Shown piece after piece: positions 1 through 8,575 of a stretch of DNA of 64,000 nucleotides. Made by a program: the position numbers and the translations under genes. Position 1 is the stretch's first letter; each line of letters starts with the position of its first letter. Under the pieces are notes generated by a model, which worked only from the letters and a program-made list of their open reading frames with translations, did no database searches and was not told the origin of the DNA. Source of the stretch: Sphingobium cyanobacteriorum. GTDB taxonomy: Bacteria > Pseudomonadota > Alphaproteobacteria > Sphingomonadales > Sphingomonadaceae. The stretch spans positions 1 through 64,000 of the forward strand of contig NZ_JAUQOM010000005.1 in the NCBI RefSeq assembly GCF_030580935.1, written 5' to 3'.

Positions 1-30
1 GTTCCTTCGACTTGTTCAGGTCGAGGGAAC
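1..30. repeat. imperfect inverted repeat at the window edge
   Basis: Two arms (GTTCC-T-TCGAC and GTCGA-G-GGAAC) can form a hairpin with one mismatch around an 8-base loop. It lies in the roughly 115 bases left of the palindrome, which do not belong to the helicase gene. It could be a terminator or the edge of another inserted element. No gene is supported in bases 1-115. Confidence 0.4.
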
Positions 31-115
31 CGTAATTATCTGGAGTGAAATCATGGAAAACCGAAGGAAACCTGCGTCTCTCGCCGGCACGCTCGACATA
101 AACTGCGACTGCAAA

Positions 116-153
116 GAATATGTGTAATGTGGAGCTCCACATTACACATATTC
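116..153. repeat. perfect 38-bp palindrome at the broken end of the helicase gene
   Basis: The two 19-base arms are exact reverse complements and meet at an AGCT centre; the next base on either side no longer pairs. The stop codon of the truncated helicase gene lies inside the right arm. The arm also contains the codons for Glu-Tyr-Val, which look native to the helicase, so the exact junction cannot be placed. A palindrome of this size suggests a recombinase core site or the end of a mobile element. Which family made it cannot be told from this window. Confidence 0.85.
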
Positions 154-2691
154 CCTGGGCGTGACATCGCACTGGATGTCGTTCCATTCGCCGGGATTGA
201 TGTCGGCAAGCCGCCGCGACAGCAAAGCTTCACCGGTCGAAACGATCTGCACCACCGAGGCGTGCCCATCGGCCAGCCCCTGTTCGATCGACCGGATCAG
301 CGTCGGGGTCTTCATCGCGGTGATCAGGTGGTTGAAGAAGCGCTGCTTGGCGCTTTCAAAGGCGGAGCGCGCGGCAGACTTGGCCTGCGCATTGAGCGTT
401 CCGTCGCTGCTACTGGTGACATTCGAGGCTTCGAGCGCGGCATCGAGGTTGTTGTGGATCACCTCGAACGCGCCGGCATAGGCGTCGTAGGTGCGCGTCT
501 GGTCGGATGTCAGCTGGTGTTCGACCAGTTCGTATTCGACGCCTTCGTAAGAAAGTGACCGGGCCGCATAGAGCCCGAGCGCCTTCAAGTCGCGGGCCAG
601 CACTTCCATCGCCGCAACCCCGCCCGCTTCGATTGCTGCGACGAAATCGGTGCGCTTGTCGAACGGGAAGTCCGCACCGCCCCAGAGACCGAGCCGCTGG
701 GCATAGGCGAGGTTTTCGACCGTAGTTGCACCGGTTGCCGAGACGTAGAGGACGCGAGCTTCGGGCAGCGCGTGCTGCAGGCGCAGCCCGGCACGGCCCT
801 GCTGCGATGGGGCCGCATCCCCGCGTTCGGACTTACCACCACCGGCATTCTGCATGGCATGGCTCTCGTCGAAGACAATGACTCCATCGAAGTCGGCTCC
901 GAGCCAATCGACGATCTGCTGGACCCGGGAAACCCTGCCTTCCCGCGCGTCGGAGCGTAGCGTGGCATAGGTCGTAAAAAGGATGCCCTGATCGAGCCGG
1001 ATCGGTGTGCCCTGCCGGAAGCGCGACAGCGGCTGGATCAGCAAAGGCTCCTGGCCGAGCGCGCGCCAGTCGCGCTGGGCGTCTTCGAGCAGCTTGTCGG
1101 ACTTGGAGATCCAGACCGCGCGCCTGCGGCCCTTGAGCCAATTGTCGAGCAGCACGCCCGCGACCTGGCGGCCTTTGCCCGCGCCAGTGCCGTCGCCGAG
1201 GAACCAGCCTTTGCGAAAGGCGACGGCGCTCTCGCAATCGTCGGGCGCGGCTTCGATCTTGTCGAAGGTCGCATCGACGGTCCAATTGCCCGCCAGATGC
1301 TGACTGTGCGCTTCCCCGGCGTAAATGACGGATTCGAGCTGGGCGTCAGACAGCATGCCCCGTTCGACCAAGCTTTGCGGCAGGTGCGGGCGATAGCTCG
1401 GCTTTGGCGGCGCGACCGAGGCCATGGCTGCGGACTGGACCAGTTTCGTCGGGTGCGGTTGCGCGCCGGGGATCCGAAGTGATTGAAGCGCATAAGGCTC
1501 GTAGAGCGTGTCGGCGAGTTGGCCGTCGCTCGGTGCCGTCCAGTCGATCACCTCGTATATGAGCGGAACGCCGCTCGGCTCGGGCGTTGGAACTGCTGCA
1601 ATGTGCGGCTTGGCGGGGACAGGGAACCTGCGCGTGCTGCCAGCCATCGGTGTCAGCGGCTTCGGCGATGCGACGGGCAAGCGCGGCGGGAGGCTGTCGA
1701 CCAGCCAGCCGAGCAGCATCGCGAGGTCAGATGCCATGCCGGGCGAGGCCGGGAATTTGGCGGGATCGGCGGCGGGGATCTTGTCGATCACGGTGAGCCG
1801 GGTGTCGACCGAGGTGCCGTGCGGCGTGAAGACGCTGCCTGCAACGCCCGCGGTAAACACGACGCGTGCCTGTTCCTGCAATCGTTCGAACCCTGCGCGC
1901 CATACCGCATGATCGGGCGCACAGTTCGCGCCGGTGATGGCAACGAGCCGTCCGCCCTTGGCAAGCCGAGCGACGGCCGACGACAGGTGCCGGAATGCCG
2001 CATCGGCAACGCGGGTCTTAACATTGAGTGCGGTCGAAAAGGGCGGGTTCATCACAATGCAACTCGGCACGAGCGCGGTATCGAGCCGGTCGTGAATTTG
2101 TGCTGCGTCGTGCATGGTCACAGCATCGCTTCCGAACAGTTCGGCTAACAGCGCGGCACGCGTGTCGGCGACCTCGTTGAGCGCCAGCCTGCACCCCGCC
2201 ACCTCGCCCATCACTGCGAGCAGGCCGGTGCCTGCCGATGGTTCAAGCACCAGTTCGCCCGGAACGAATCCCGCAGCATAGCCCGCGACCCAGGCCAGCC
2301 CCAAGGGCGTCGAGAACTGCTGGAAGGCCTGCATCTCCTCGCTGCGCCTGGTCTGCGTTGGTGTAAGCCGGGCGATCCGCTCGACCAGTTTCAGCCGTTC
2401 GAACGGATCTGCGGTTTTGGAATGGATGGCCGGGCCATAGCGCCGCATGAACAGCAGCTGCGCGACCTCGACCGCTTCGTAGGCAGTCTTCCAGTCCCAG
2501 GCGCCCACAGCATCGCTCGCGCCGAACGCCGACTGCATAGCGGTGCGGATGGCGGGCGCGCCGATGCTGCGACCGGCGGCAAGGTGGCCGAGCAGGTCCT
2601 GGGCGGCACAGATGATGGAGGCAGCGGTCTGCTGTGGGCAGGGCTGGCCAAGCGGGCGCGCGGAGGCACCCGCAACAAGCGAGTTGGTCAT
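142..2691 (-). CDS. strawberry-notch-type methylase/helicase, 3'-truncated
   Basis: This 849-residue protein joins an N-terminal class I methyltransferase-like domain to an SF2 helicase. The methyltransferase part shows LEPSAGTG near residue 150 and NPPF near 214. The helicase part shows the P-loop GTGAGKGR near 500, DESH near 605 and SATGAT near 650. Proteins of this plasmid and integrative-element family usually run to roughly 1,400 residues. Here translation stops after VTPREYV, just as the C-terminal helicase lobe begins, at a TAA inside a 38-bp palindrome. The product therefore lacks much of the second RecA lobe and everything after it, and is probably not a working helicase. It is the last gene of a minus-strand set with a DUF6117 protein, an unknown and ParB. 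The family role in element maintenance or transfer is presumed, not demonstrated. Confidence 0.85.
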   Translation of the reverse strand: MTNSLVAGASARPLGQPCPQQTAASIICAAQDLLGHLAAGRSIGAPAIRTAMQSAFGASDAVGAWDWKTAYEAVEVAQLLFMRRYGPAIHSKTADPFERLKLVERIARLTPTQTRRSEEMQAFQQFSTPLGLAWVAGYAAGFVPGELVLEPSAGTGLLAVMGEVAGCRLALNEVADTRAALLAELFGSDAVTMHDAAQIHDRLDTALVPSCIVMNPPFSTALNVKTRVADAAFRHLSSAVARLAKGGRLVAITGANCAPDHAVWRAGFERLQEQARVVFTAGVAGSVFTPHGTSVDTRLTVIDKIPAADPAKFPASPGMASDLAMLLGWLVDSLPPRLPVASPKPLTPMAGSTRRFPVPAKPHIAAVPTPEPSGVPLIYEVIDWTAPSDGQLADTLYEPYALQSLRIPGAQPHPTKLVQSAAMASVAPPKPSYRPHLPQSLVERGMLSDAQLESVIYAGEAHSQHLAGNWTVDATFDKIEAAPDDCESAVAFRKGWFLGDGTGAGKGRQVAGVLLDNWLKGRRRAVWISKSDKLLEDAQRDWRALGQEPLLIQPLSRFRQGTPIRLDQGILFTTYATLRSDAREGRVSRVQQIVDWLGADFDGVIVFDESHAMQNAGGGKSERGDAAPSQQGRAGLRLQHALPEARVLYVSATGATTVENLAYAQRLGLWGGADFPFDKRTDFVAAIEAGGVAAMEVLARDLKALGLYAARSLSYEGVEYELVEHQLTSDQTRTYDAYAGAFEVIHNNLDAALEASNVTSSSDGTLNAQAKSAARSAFESAKQRFFNHLITAMKTPTLIRSIEQGLADGHASVVQIVSTGEALLSRRLADINPGEWNDIQCDVTPREYV

Positions 2692-2734
2692 GGATTTGAT
2701 CCTTCAGGAATGGGTTGGAAGAATGCGCCGCCGG

Positions 2735-2950
2735 TCAGGCGGGCGGGATATAGGCGTCGTAAGGGTTGCCGGGGGCGAGATGACCGAACGGGGTCATGAC
2801 GTAATCGCCATCATCGCGGCCGACAGCACAGAGGACGTAGCGGGTCTCGCCGCTCCCGACCTCCGTGCATTCCATCAAAGCGAGATCACCGGCCTTGGCA
2901 GCTTTCACCAGCGTCTCGAAGTTGGTGCGGGCGTAGTCAGGGATTGCCAT
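2735..2950 (-). CDS. DUF6117 family small protein
   Basis: A 71-residue protein starting MAIPDYARTNF and ending in a conserved-looking segment with MTPFGHL and NPYDAY. I recognise it as the DUF6117 family, which travels with ParB, DUF932 and strawberry-notch genes on alphaproteobacterial plasmids and integrative elements; no biochemical role is known to me. The ATG at 2950 was chosen because the similarity begins there, although the frame is open further upstream. The gene overlaps the end of the preceding gene by 14 bases in another frame, which points to coupled translation. Its stop is 43 bases from the helicase start. Confidence 0.75.
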   Translation of the reverse strand: MAIPDYARTNFETLVKAAKAGDLALMECTEVGSGETRYVLCAVGRDDGDYVMTPFGHLAPGNPYDAYIPPA

Positions 2951-3455
2951 GTTTGATCTCCCCGTTGGCTGAGGCTTCGGAGTAGAAGCGGTCGAACAGG
3001 GTGTGGGTAGATTCAGACCGGATCGCGGCACCTGTGATCAGCATGGCAAGACCGCCAAAGCCGTCGGGGCGCATCTTTGAGCAGGTGAACGCCATTGTGA
3101 CGGTCAGATGGTCGAGGACGAGCGAGCGGCGCACGATATCCTGCAGAACGTCGGGCCAGAGATCACCGCACATGTCGAGCTCGATGTCATCCTCGCCCAG
3201 AATCGCGTCGGGCTGTTCGTCGATCAGCTTCTGCGCCAGACGGCTGGTTTCGGGCGTGGCCGCATCAAGTGCCACGCGGACTTCCTCGGCGGAAAGCGAG
3301 ATCAGGTCGCATGCACCGTCCTCGCTGAAATAGTAAGCGGCCTCGTCAGCAACCTCTTCGTCGAAGACCTGCGCGAGGAACAGGCGTTCGATCGGCAGCA
3401 TGGCGGCAAGCGGAATGAACGGCTCGACCACCGTCGGTGTCATATAGTCAGCCAT
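2937..3455 (-). CDS. conserved hypothetical protein of the ParB/helicase module
   Basis: A 172-residue acidic protein with no signal peptide, membrane segment or motif that I can assign. It lies between parB and the DUF6117 gene and overlaps the latter by 14 bases, so it is probably part of the same transcript. The ATG at 3455 is preferred over the GTG one codon earlier because AAGGAG sits seven bases upstream of it. Its composition, rich in Asp and Glu with scattered hydrophobics, suggests a small soluble globular protein. Any link to element partition or maintenance is inferred from position only. Confidence 0.7.
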   Translation of the reverse strand: MADYMTPTVVEPFIPLAAMLPIERLFLAQVFDEEVADEAAYYFSEDGACDLISLSAEEVRVALDAATPETSRLAQKLIDEQPDAILGEDDIELDMCGDLWPDVLQDIVRRSLVLDHLTVTMAFTCSKMRPDGFGGLAMLITGAAIRSESTHTLFDRFYSEASANGEIKHGNP

Positions 3456-3522
3456 CACCTGGCTCCTTCAATGTCGGGAAAATGGGCGCGGGACGGCGCA
3501 CGGGCTGCCCCGCGCATGGGCA

Positions 3523-5610
3523 TCATTCGGCAGCGACTGCGTAAGCGTCGTCATGCTCGTGCTGATCGAACTGACCATCTTCGGCGAGGAAGTCGGGCAG
3601 ATCGGCGACTTGCCCGTCGGTCTCGGGCTCCGCTTCGGCTTGCGGCAGTCGCAGCGGTTCCGGGAGCCAGCCCGTGCCTGCAAGCAGGCGTTCGGCCTCG
3701 CGGGCCATGTCGCCCTTCTTGAGATGCTCAATCAGCACAGCCGTGGCGTCGCCCTTGGCTTCGCGCACCGCTTCGATGATCCGGGGCTTGGTGACGCGGC
3801 CGAGGTAGTTGTCGACCGTCGGCGTCCAGCCTGCTTCGGCCATGTCGAGCCCGACCACTGCCGCCAAGGCATCGGCAGCAGCGATCCGCTGCGCAATGCC
3901 GTGCGCGGATATCCGTCCGTCGTAGCCCTTGGTCGCCTCGAACAGCGCGTTGACGCCTTGGCTGACGCAATGGGCCAGCAGGGCCATCTGCTCCTCGTGT
4001 GCCATGGCCGCGAGTGCCAACCACAGCTCATCGGGTTCGCTGGGAAGCCGATCGGCCCACTGCTCGTGCCGCTCCTGGATCGACTGGTTCCACACCGTCT
4101 CACGCAGGTTCGGGGCGGCATTGCCAAGCCAAGCCTGGGTGACGCCGATCTGCACGCAGCCTGCCTGCACATGCGAGCGGAACACCGACAGACACAGCGC
4201 GTGCAGCAGGGCGACGAACGCAGCATCGGGCGCATTGGCCAGAGCATCCCGCAGCGCCAGCGTGCGCTCGGCGGTCAGTTCGGACACGAGCCGGTCGGGC
4301 AGCGGACGGATGGCGTCGTCCTCATCGTCGACCTCTTCGCTGGACTGCGCCTGGCCGCCCACGGTCACGGTCGTTCCGGTCGGGGCGCCATTGGCGACGG
4401 CAGCGGCTTCGGCTTGCTCGCCTTCCACTACGGGCTCGTCTTCCGGGCGGACATAGCCCCGGTCGATCCGCAACCGCCCGTCGTGCGACAGCGAAACGAA
4501 CACGCCCGCGCGCGCCTGTTCCTCAGGATCGTAAGTGACCGGACGCTGGGTGAGTACGGTGATGTGGGCGTCGATCTCGGTCAGTCGCGCATCGACCTCG
4601 TCGGGAAGGTCGCCGCCGTCCTGATACTGCTCGCCGAGGCCGTCATACTCCTCGACCAGTGCATCAAGCTGAGCCTGCTCCTCGTCGGTCAGAGGAACGG
4701 TCGTGCCAGTGATCCGGCGCTTGCGGCGCTCGCAGCCGTAAGGCAGGTCAATCGCCGCTTCGACCCACTTCCAGCCTTCGGCGCCGATCTCCTGTGCGAT
4801 CTCCGAGAGCTTCTCGTTCACCAGCAGTTCGACCAGCGCCGGATCTTGCAGCCAGCCATCCTGGTCCGACGAGAACAGGTCGCGCATCACATAGCCACCT
4901 GCTTCGGTGTAGGCGTCGAGCCCGATGAACCGCACCCGGCGGTCGTTGGCCGGAATGGCATCCTCGGTCAGCATGCGGCGGATCTGGTGGGCCGAGGGCT
5001 GGTAGGTCTGGCTGAGCTGCTCCCAGACCTGCTCCTGGCGCGCATGGTTCTCATTGACCGTGAAGGCCATGAGCTGTTCGAGCGACATTCCGTCCTCGCC
5101 ATAAATTTCGAGCAGGCTGGGTGCGACCGAGGCAAGCCGCAGACGCTGGCGCACGGTCGAGACCGAGACGAAGACGCGGGCTGCGATGTCATCCTCCGAC
5201 AGCCCCGCGTCGATCAGCGCGGTAAAGGCACGGAACTGGTCGAGCGGATGCAGGCCGACACGCATGACGTTTTCGGCGAGTGAATCTTCCTCGGCGATGC
5301 CGGCCTCGCGCACCACGCAGGGGACCGGCTGGTCCTTGGCCATCCGCTTCGACTTCACCAGCAGTTCGAGCGCCCGGAAGCGGCGGCCGCCAGCGGGGAC
5401 CTCGAACATGCCGGTTTCCTGGCCATCCTCGCCGACGACCGGCCGGACATTGAGGCTCTGAAGCAGGGTGCGGTGGTAGATGTCGTCGGCGAGGTCTTCG
5501 ATCGACAGGCCCGCCTTCAGACGCCGGACGTTCTTCTGGCTCAGCAACAGCTGGTTGAAGGGGATGTCGCGCGAGGAACTGAGCACGAGCTTGGGCAATT
5601 GCTTGGTCAT
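3523..5610 (-). CDS. ParB/RepB/Spo0J-type protein, large plasmid form
   Basis: A 695-residue protein whose N-terminal third is ParB-like: an arginine-rich nuclease-type domain with LAENVMR near residue 110, followed by a helix-turn-helix (SEDDIAARVFVSVSTVRQRL) near residues 145-165. The remaining roughly 500 residues are acidic and have no domain I can name. Chromosomal ParB is about 300 residues, so this is the long form seen on plasmids and integrative elements, where it is usually not paired with parA; no parA is seen here. The frame is open for another 120 codons upstream, but ATG 5610 is chosen because GGAG lies just before it and the homology begins there. A structured leader at 5622-5693, shared with the DUF932 gene, ends immediately before this ribosome site. 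Confidence 0.85.
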   Translation of the reverse strand: MTKQLPKLVLSSSRDIPFNQLLLSQKNVRRLKAGLSIEDLADDIYHRTLLQSLNVRPVVGEDGQETGMFEVPAGGRRFRALELLVKSKRMAKDQPVPCVVREAGIAEEDSLAENVMRVGLHPLDQFRAFTALIDAGLSEDDIAARVFVSVSTVRQRLRLASVAPSLLEIYGEDGMSLEQLMAFTVNENHARQEQVWEQLSQTYQPSAHQIRRMLTEDAIPANDRRVRFIGLDAYTEAGGYVMRDLFSSDQDGWLQDPALVELLVNEKLSEIAQEIGAEGWKWVEAAIDLPYGCERRKRRITGTTVPLTDEEQAQLDALVEEYDGLGEQYQDGGDLPDEVDARLTEIDAHITVLTQRPVTYDPEEQARAGVFVSLSHDGRLRIDRGYVRPEDEPVVEGEQAEAAAVANGAPTGTTVTVGGQAQSSEEVDDEDDAIRPLPDRLVSELTAERTLALRDALANAPDAAFVALLHALCLSVFRSHVQAGCVQIGVTQAWLGNAAPNLRETVWNQSIQERHEQWADRLPSEPDELWLALAAMAHEEQMALLAHCVSQGVNALFEATKGYDGRISAHGIAQRIAAADALAAVVGLDMAEAGWTPTVDNYLGRVTKPRIIEAVREAKGDATAVLIEHLKKGDMAREAERLLAGTGWLPEPLRLPQAEAEPETDGQVADLPDFLAEDGQFDQHEHDDAYAVAAE

Positions 5611-5621
5611 GGTGGTTCTCC

Positions 5622-5693
5622 ATGACGGGCCGCCTGAAAGACTCTCTCTCAGGCCCCGACCCGTCACGAAGCGAAGCGCCGCCCTCTCACTCT
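5622..5693 (-). promoter_or_regulatory. structured 5' leader of parB (copy 1 of a repeated RNA motif)
   Basis: Read on the minus strand, the block AGAGTGAGAGGG (5682-5693) is followed by an 8-bp outer helix (5660-5667 with 5622-5629, one G-U pair). Inside is a 6-bp helix (5649-5654 with 5632-5637) whose loop contains GAGAGAG. The outer helix ends directly before the GGAG ribosome site of parB. A second copy with the same layout precedes the DUF932 gene. This suggests a translational control element, perhaps autoregulatory; I cannot assign it to a named RNA family. Confidence 0.7.
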
Positions 5694-5740
5694 GGAGAAG
5701 GCAGCGCCACGCGCGGAGAAACAGACTGGATTGGCCGGGC

Positions 5741-6934
5741 TCAGTGGACCCGGTCGAGCAACTTCTTGGCCTTGCCTTCCATTTCGAGCCGGGCGTCCTG
5801 GTGCGCCTTGCCCCGGGCGAGCGCGGTGATCCCCTGCACGAAATCGAAGATCGATTCTGGCGGGCGGCCTTCCTCGGCGAGTACGGTCTCGATGATCTTG
5901 CCGGTCTCGGCCTTCGAGAAACCGCGATGACGCAGGAAGTCGCCGCGTTCCTCATCGGTGCGGGCGACAATGCGCTCGCGCGCGGTCTTGATGCCGTTGA
6001 TGAACGGCTGCGGCGAGGAGTTGGCGAAGTTCAGCAAGGCCGGTGCCGCCTCGTGAGCGAAGCGGTTGGCGGCGTATTTGCTGTGGCGGATCGAGATTTC
6101 CTCGAAGTCCTCGACGCCCCATAGGTTCCGGTTCTGGCAAACCGCGCGCAGATAGAAGCTCGCCATGCCGAGCGTCTTCGCGCCAACCTCGGAGTTCCAG
6201 CAGTAGAACCCCCGGAAGTAGAGATCGGGCGATCCGTCGGGCAGGCGGCCGGCTTCGATCGGGTTGAGATCATCGACCAGGAACAGGAACACGTCGCGGT
6301 CGGAGGCATAGAGCGTGGTCGTATCCTTCGAGATATCGACCATCGGATTGTAGACCCTGGTCGACCAGTCGAGCACGCCCGGCACCTTCCAGCGGGTGTC
6401 GCCGGTGCCGTTGCCGGCGATCTTCTGCACGGCTTCGACCAGTTCATGATCATAGATCCGGCCGTAGTCAGGACCGGTCACCGCGCGCAGTTCGAGCCGA
6501 CCGTTGTCGGTTTCGAGGGTCTTGATCTGTTCGGTCCGGTTCGAGGTCAAACCATACTGCAGATTGATCGCGGCAAGTGGCGCGGGAAGCTGCCGCAGAT
6601 AGGCGGCGGGTGCGCCGACCTGGCTCGCGAGTTGGCCGAAGCTCCAGTGGGTTGGCTGAACAGGGGCATCGGCCCCAGGCAGCATCAGCGCCAGGCGTTC
6701 TGGATCGTTGCGGTTCGCCTCAACATGGATGCGCGCGGTCTCGACGACGCGGGTCCGGCTGCGATCAGACCGGCCGCGCACGGAGCTGGCCAGCTCGTTC
6801 AGCGAAAGGAACCGCTCGTCGTCGGGCCGCGAGAACCACTCCGACGAGACCCGACCCACGCGGGAGCCGCGCGAGACATCGACCTTATACCCGCCGCTCA
6901 CATCGCGCCGCGCTTCGAGAACCTGCATGTTCAT
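5741..6934 (-). CDS. DUF932 domain protein
   Basis: A 397-residue protein of the DUF932 family, common on plasmids, phages and integrative elements of proteobacteria. Typical segments are present, for example YGRIYDHELV near the middle and RNLWGVEDFEEISIRHS further on. There is no signal peptide or membrane segment, so it should be cytoplasmic. Function is unknown; phage and plasmid association suggests a role in element replication or DNA handling. ATG 6934 is used, with GGAG upstream; a second in-frame ATG follows two codons later. It is the first gene of the minus-strand module and carries the same structured leader as parB. Its stop lies about 47 bases before the parB leader. Confidence 0.85.
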   Translation of the reverse strand: MNMQVLEARRDVSGGYKVDVSRGSRVGRVSSEWFSRPDDERFLSLNELASSVRGRSDRSRTRVVETARIHVEANRNDPERLALMLPGADAPVQPTHWSFGQLASQVGAPAAYLRQLPAPLAAINLQYGLTSNRTEQIKTLETDNGRLELRAVTGPDYGRIYDHELVEAVQKIAGNGTGDTRWKVPGVLDWSTRVYNPMVDISKDTTTLYASDRDVFLFLVDDLNPIEAGRLPDGSPDLYFRGFYCWNSEVGAKTLGMASFYLRAVCQNRNLWGVEDFEEISIRHSKYAANRFAHEAAPALLNFANSSPQPFINGIKTARERIVARTDEERGDFLRHRGFSKAETGKIIETVLAEEGRPPESIFDFVQGITALARGKAHQDARLEMEGKAKKLLDRVH

Positions 6935-6946
6935 GGGGAAATCTCC

Positions 6947-7017
6947 ATGACGGGCGGCCGCGAGCCTCTCTCTCGACCCTCATCCCGTCACGGCGAAGCC
7001 CGCCACCCTCTCACTCT
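6947..7017 (-). promoter_or_regulatory. structured 5' leader of the DUF932 gene (copy 2 of a repeated RNA motif)
   Basis: This has the same architecture as the leader before parB. AGAGTGAGAGGG (7006-7017) is followed by the same 8-bp outer helix (6984-6991 with 6947-6954) ending at the GGAG site. The span across the outer helix is 45 bases here and 46 in the other copy. The inner helix is built from different bases (CGAG with CTCG), so pairing is kept while sequence changes, and the loop still carries a GA repeat. That pattern argues for selection on RNA structure. Confidence 0.7.
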
Positions 7018-7492
7018 CATCATCGCATTGCGTCGCTCAGAATCGCGCGAGCGGCCAGCGAGCTTACCCCAAATGGAAACCGCACCCTGAAAGGAGGCGG
7101 CAATCGTCACCTTGCTCGTGCAGGCGGAATGCCGGGGCTTGTCGGCTTTCAATGCCTGCACATGAAACCATGTGCGCCGCTTCAGAGTGCGTGCGGGGCC
7201 TTCCTTGCCAAGAGCCGCGCCCTCAGGAGCGGGGCGCAAGGCCCGCGGGACAGAGCGCGTCGTCAGCCCCGCTCCGCTTCTCGGGGTGTTGCGGGGTGTC
7301 CCCGCAGAAGGGGTAGCAGGAGACAGCGTGGCGGCTCCTGGTCAGGGGAAGGCCTTCCCCGGCATCCTTTCAACCGGCAGGCTGCATGAAAGATCGAGGT
7401 CCTTTGCGACTTGCGGCGCTGTAACACAGAATCGCACCTGCACTTCCCGGCGGGAGCAAGCGCCATGGCGACTGCCCCTGACCGACAACGCC
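7018..7492. other. intergenic region without a supported gene
   Basis: About 475 bases between the DUF932 leader and the cysteine-cluster gene. Open frames here have no recognisable product and no convincing ribosome site. The promoter of the DUF932 leader should lie at the left end. The right end (7263-7492) is read through only by the shifted frame of the broken YkgJ gene. Confidence 0.5.
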
Positions 7493-8255
7493 TCAATGTT
7501 CGTCCGGGAATGAACCGAGATAGTCGTCGCCTCTGGAAACGAGCAACGAGGTGCACCCTGCACTTTCCAATATCGCATGTGTCGATTGGCGGTTGGTCAA
7601 TACGGTCCAATGGCCCAATCCTGGCACATGGCTGGGGGCTTTTTTTTGCAGATTGGAGGGCTGCAACAAGAGCCGAGGGCTCAGGGACATGCACAGCCAG
7701 GCCTTCGTTAGCGAACGCCGCCGTGGTTATGCCGAGAGTCGCACAGGCTGCTGATACGACCGGCACATCATCGGAAAGTGCGCGCCGGTGTTCGGCAACG
7801 ACGTTGGCACCCTCAAGGTCGACGATCAGGTCACCATCCATGAGCAGGGCGTGTCCGGAAGTCCATGCCTCCGGCGGGCAGAGCTTTCGCTCTACCGACA
7901 GGTTTGTGAAAGGTCGGCTCTCGAGCGGGTATATGCGACAAATTCGAGGTCGCTCTGCATAGTTTCCGCACCGCATGTCAGGACGCAGATGTGGGCACGG
8001 TCCGGGATGAAAGGCGACCAGGATTGTGGCGATCCGAATCATCGCCTCACCACTCGTTGCGGGAACCGACCGACCCTTCTCGTATTCGGCGTGCGAATTC
8101 GCGTCCGCGTCACCCTCGCTCCAAGGCAGGGCTTCGGTCAGGATCTGTACCGTATCGCCATTTCGTGCCCATGCGATCGCTTCGTCGACACAAAGGGTCA
8201 GCCTCAACCCATGGCAACACCTGCCACACTGAGTGCACTCGAAATGGATGTCCAT
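7493..8255 (-). pseudogene. YkgJ-family cysteine-cluster protein, frameshifted at a poly-A run
   Basis: The N-terminus has the zinc/iron-binding cysteine cluster typical of YkgJ (CTQCGRCC, then CPHLRPDMRCGNY and RPRICRIYP). The reading frame from ATG 8255 is normal to about residue 203. It then meets eight consecutive A (7640-7647 on the plus strand as T) and continues into unrelated arginine-rich sequence that stops only at 7263. Removing one A restores a frame ending near 7493 with a C-terminus (NRQSTHAILESAG, then DDYLGSFPDE) that fits my memory of the family, at about 254 residues. The gene is therefore a pseudogene, carries a sequencing error, or uses slippage at the A run. Its upstream ribosome site is weak. 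Confidence 0.65.
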
Positions 8256-8500
8256 TGCTCACCGGGCCGTTCAAGGCACCGCAGCCGAATCTGGGCGCCC
8301 TGACGCAATTCGCGTCAACGACCGGGCAGGTTACACCAGCGCACGATAAATCTGTGCCCTACGCCGGGGCTACCGAACCTTTGCGACACTTCGCCCAAAA
8401 TTGGAGACAATATGGAGACAATGGCTTTCGGCGAGAGCCTTGTCTCCAGCGGGAGCTGCCCACTTGTTTGCTAAAAGATGTTGGTTTTCTGGGAGAAAAC
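8256..8500. other. junction region between the accessory block and tRNA-Gly
   Basis: No gene is supported. The stretch 8402-8425 carries two tandem copies of TGGAGACAAT, and an inverted TTGTCTCCA lies near 8442. The region abuts the 3' end of tRNA-Gly, where an integrase gene or attachment repeat would be expected. No integrase is visible, and I see no second copy of the tRNA 3' end between bases 1 and 8,500. Confidence 0.45.
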
Positions 8501-8575
8501 TGGAGCGGGCGAAGGGATTCGAACCCTCGACCCCAACCTTGGCAAGGTTGTGCTCTACCCCTGAGCTACGCCCGC
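8501..8575 (-). tRNA. tRNA-Gly (anticodon GCC)
   Basis: A full cloverleaf can be drawn on the minus strand: a 7-bp acceptor GCGGGCG/CGCCCGC, D stem GCTC/GAGC, a perfect anticodon stem CAACC/GGTTG around the loop TTGCCAA, and a T arm with TTCGAAT. CCA is encoded at 8501-8503. The 3' end faces the accessory block on the left, which fits use of this gene as an integration site. Confidence 0.97.
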
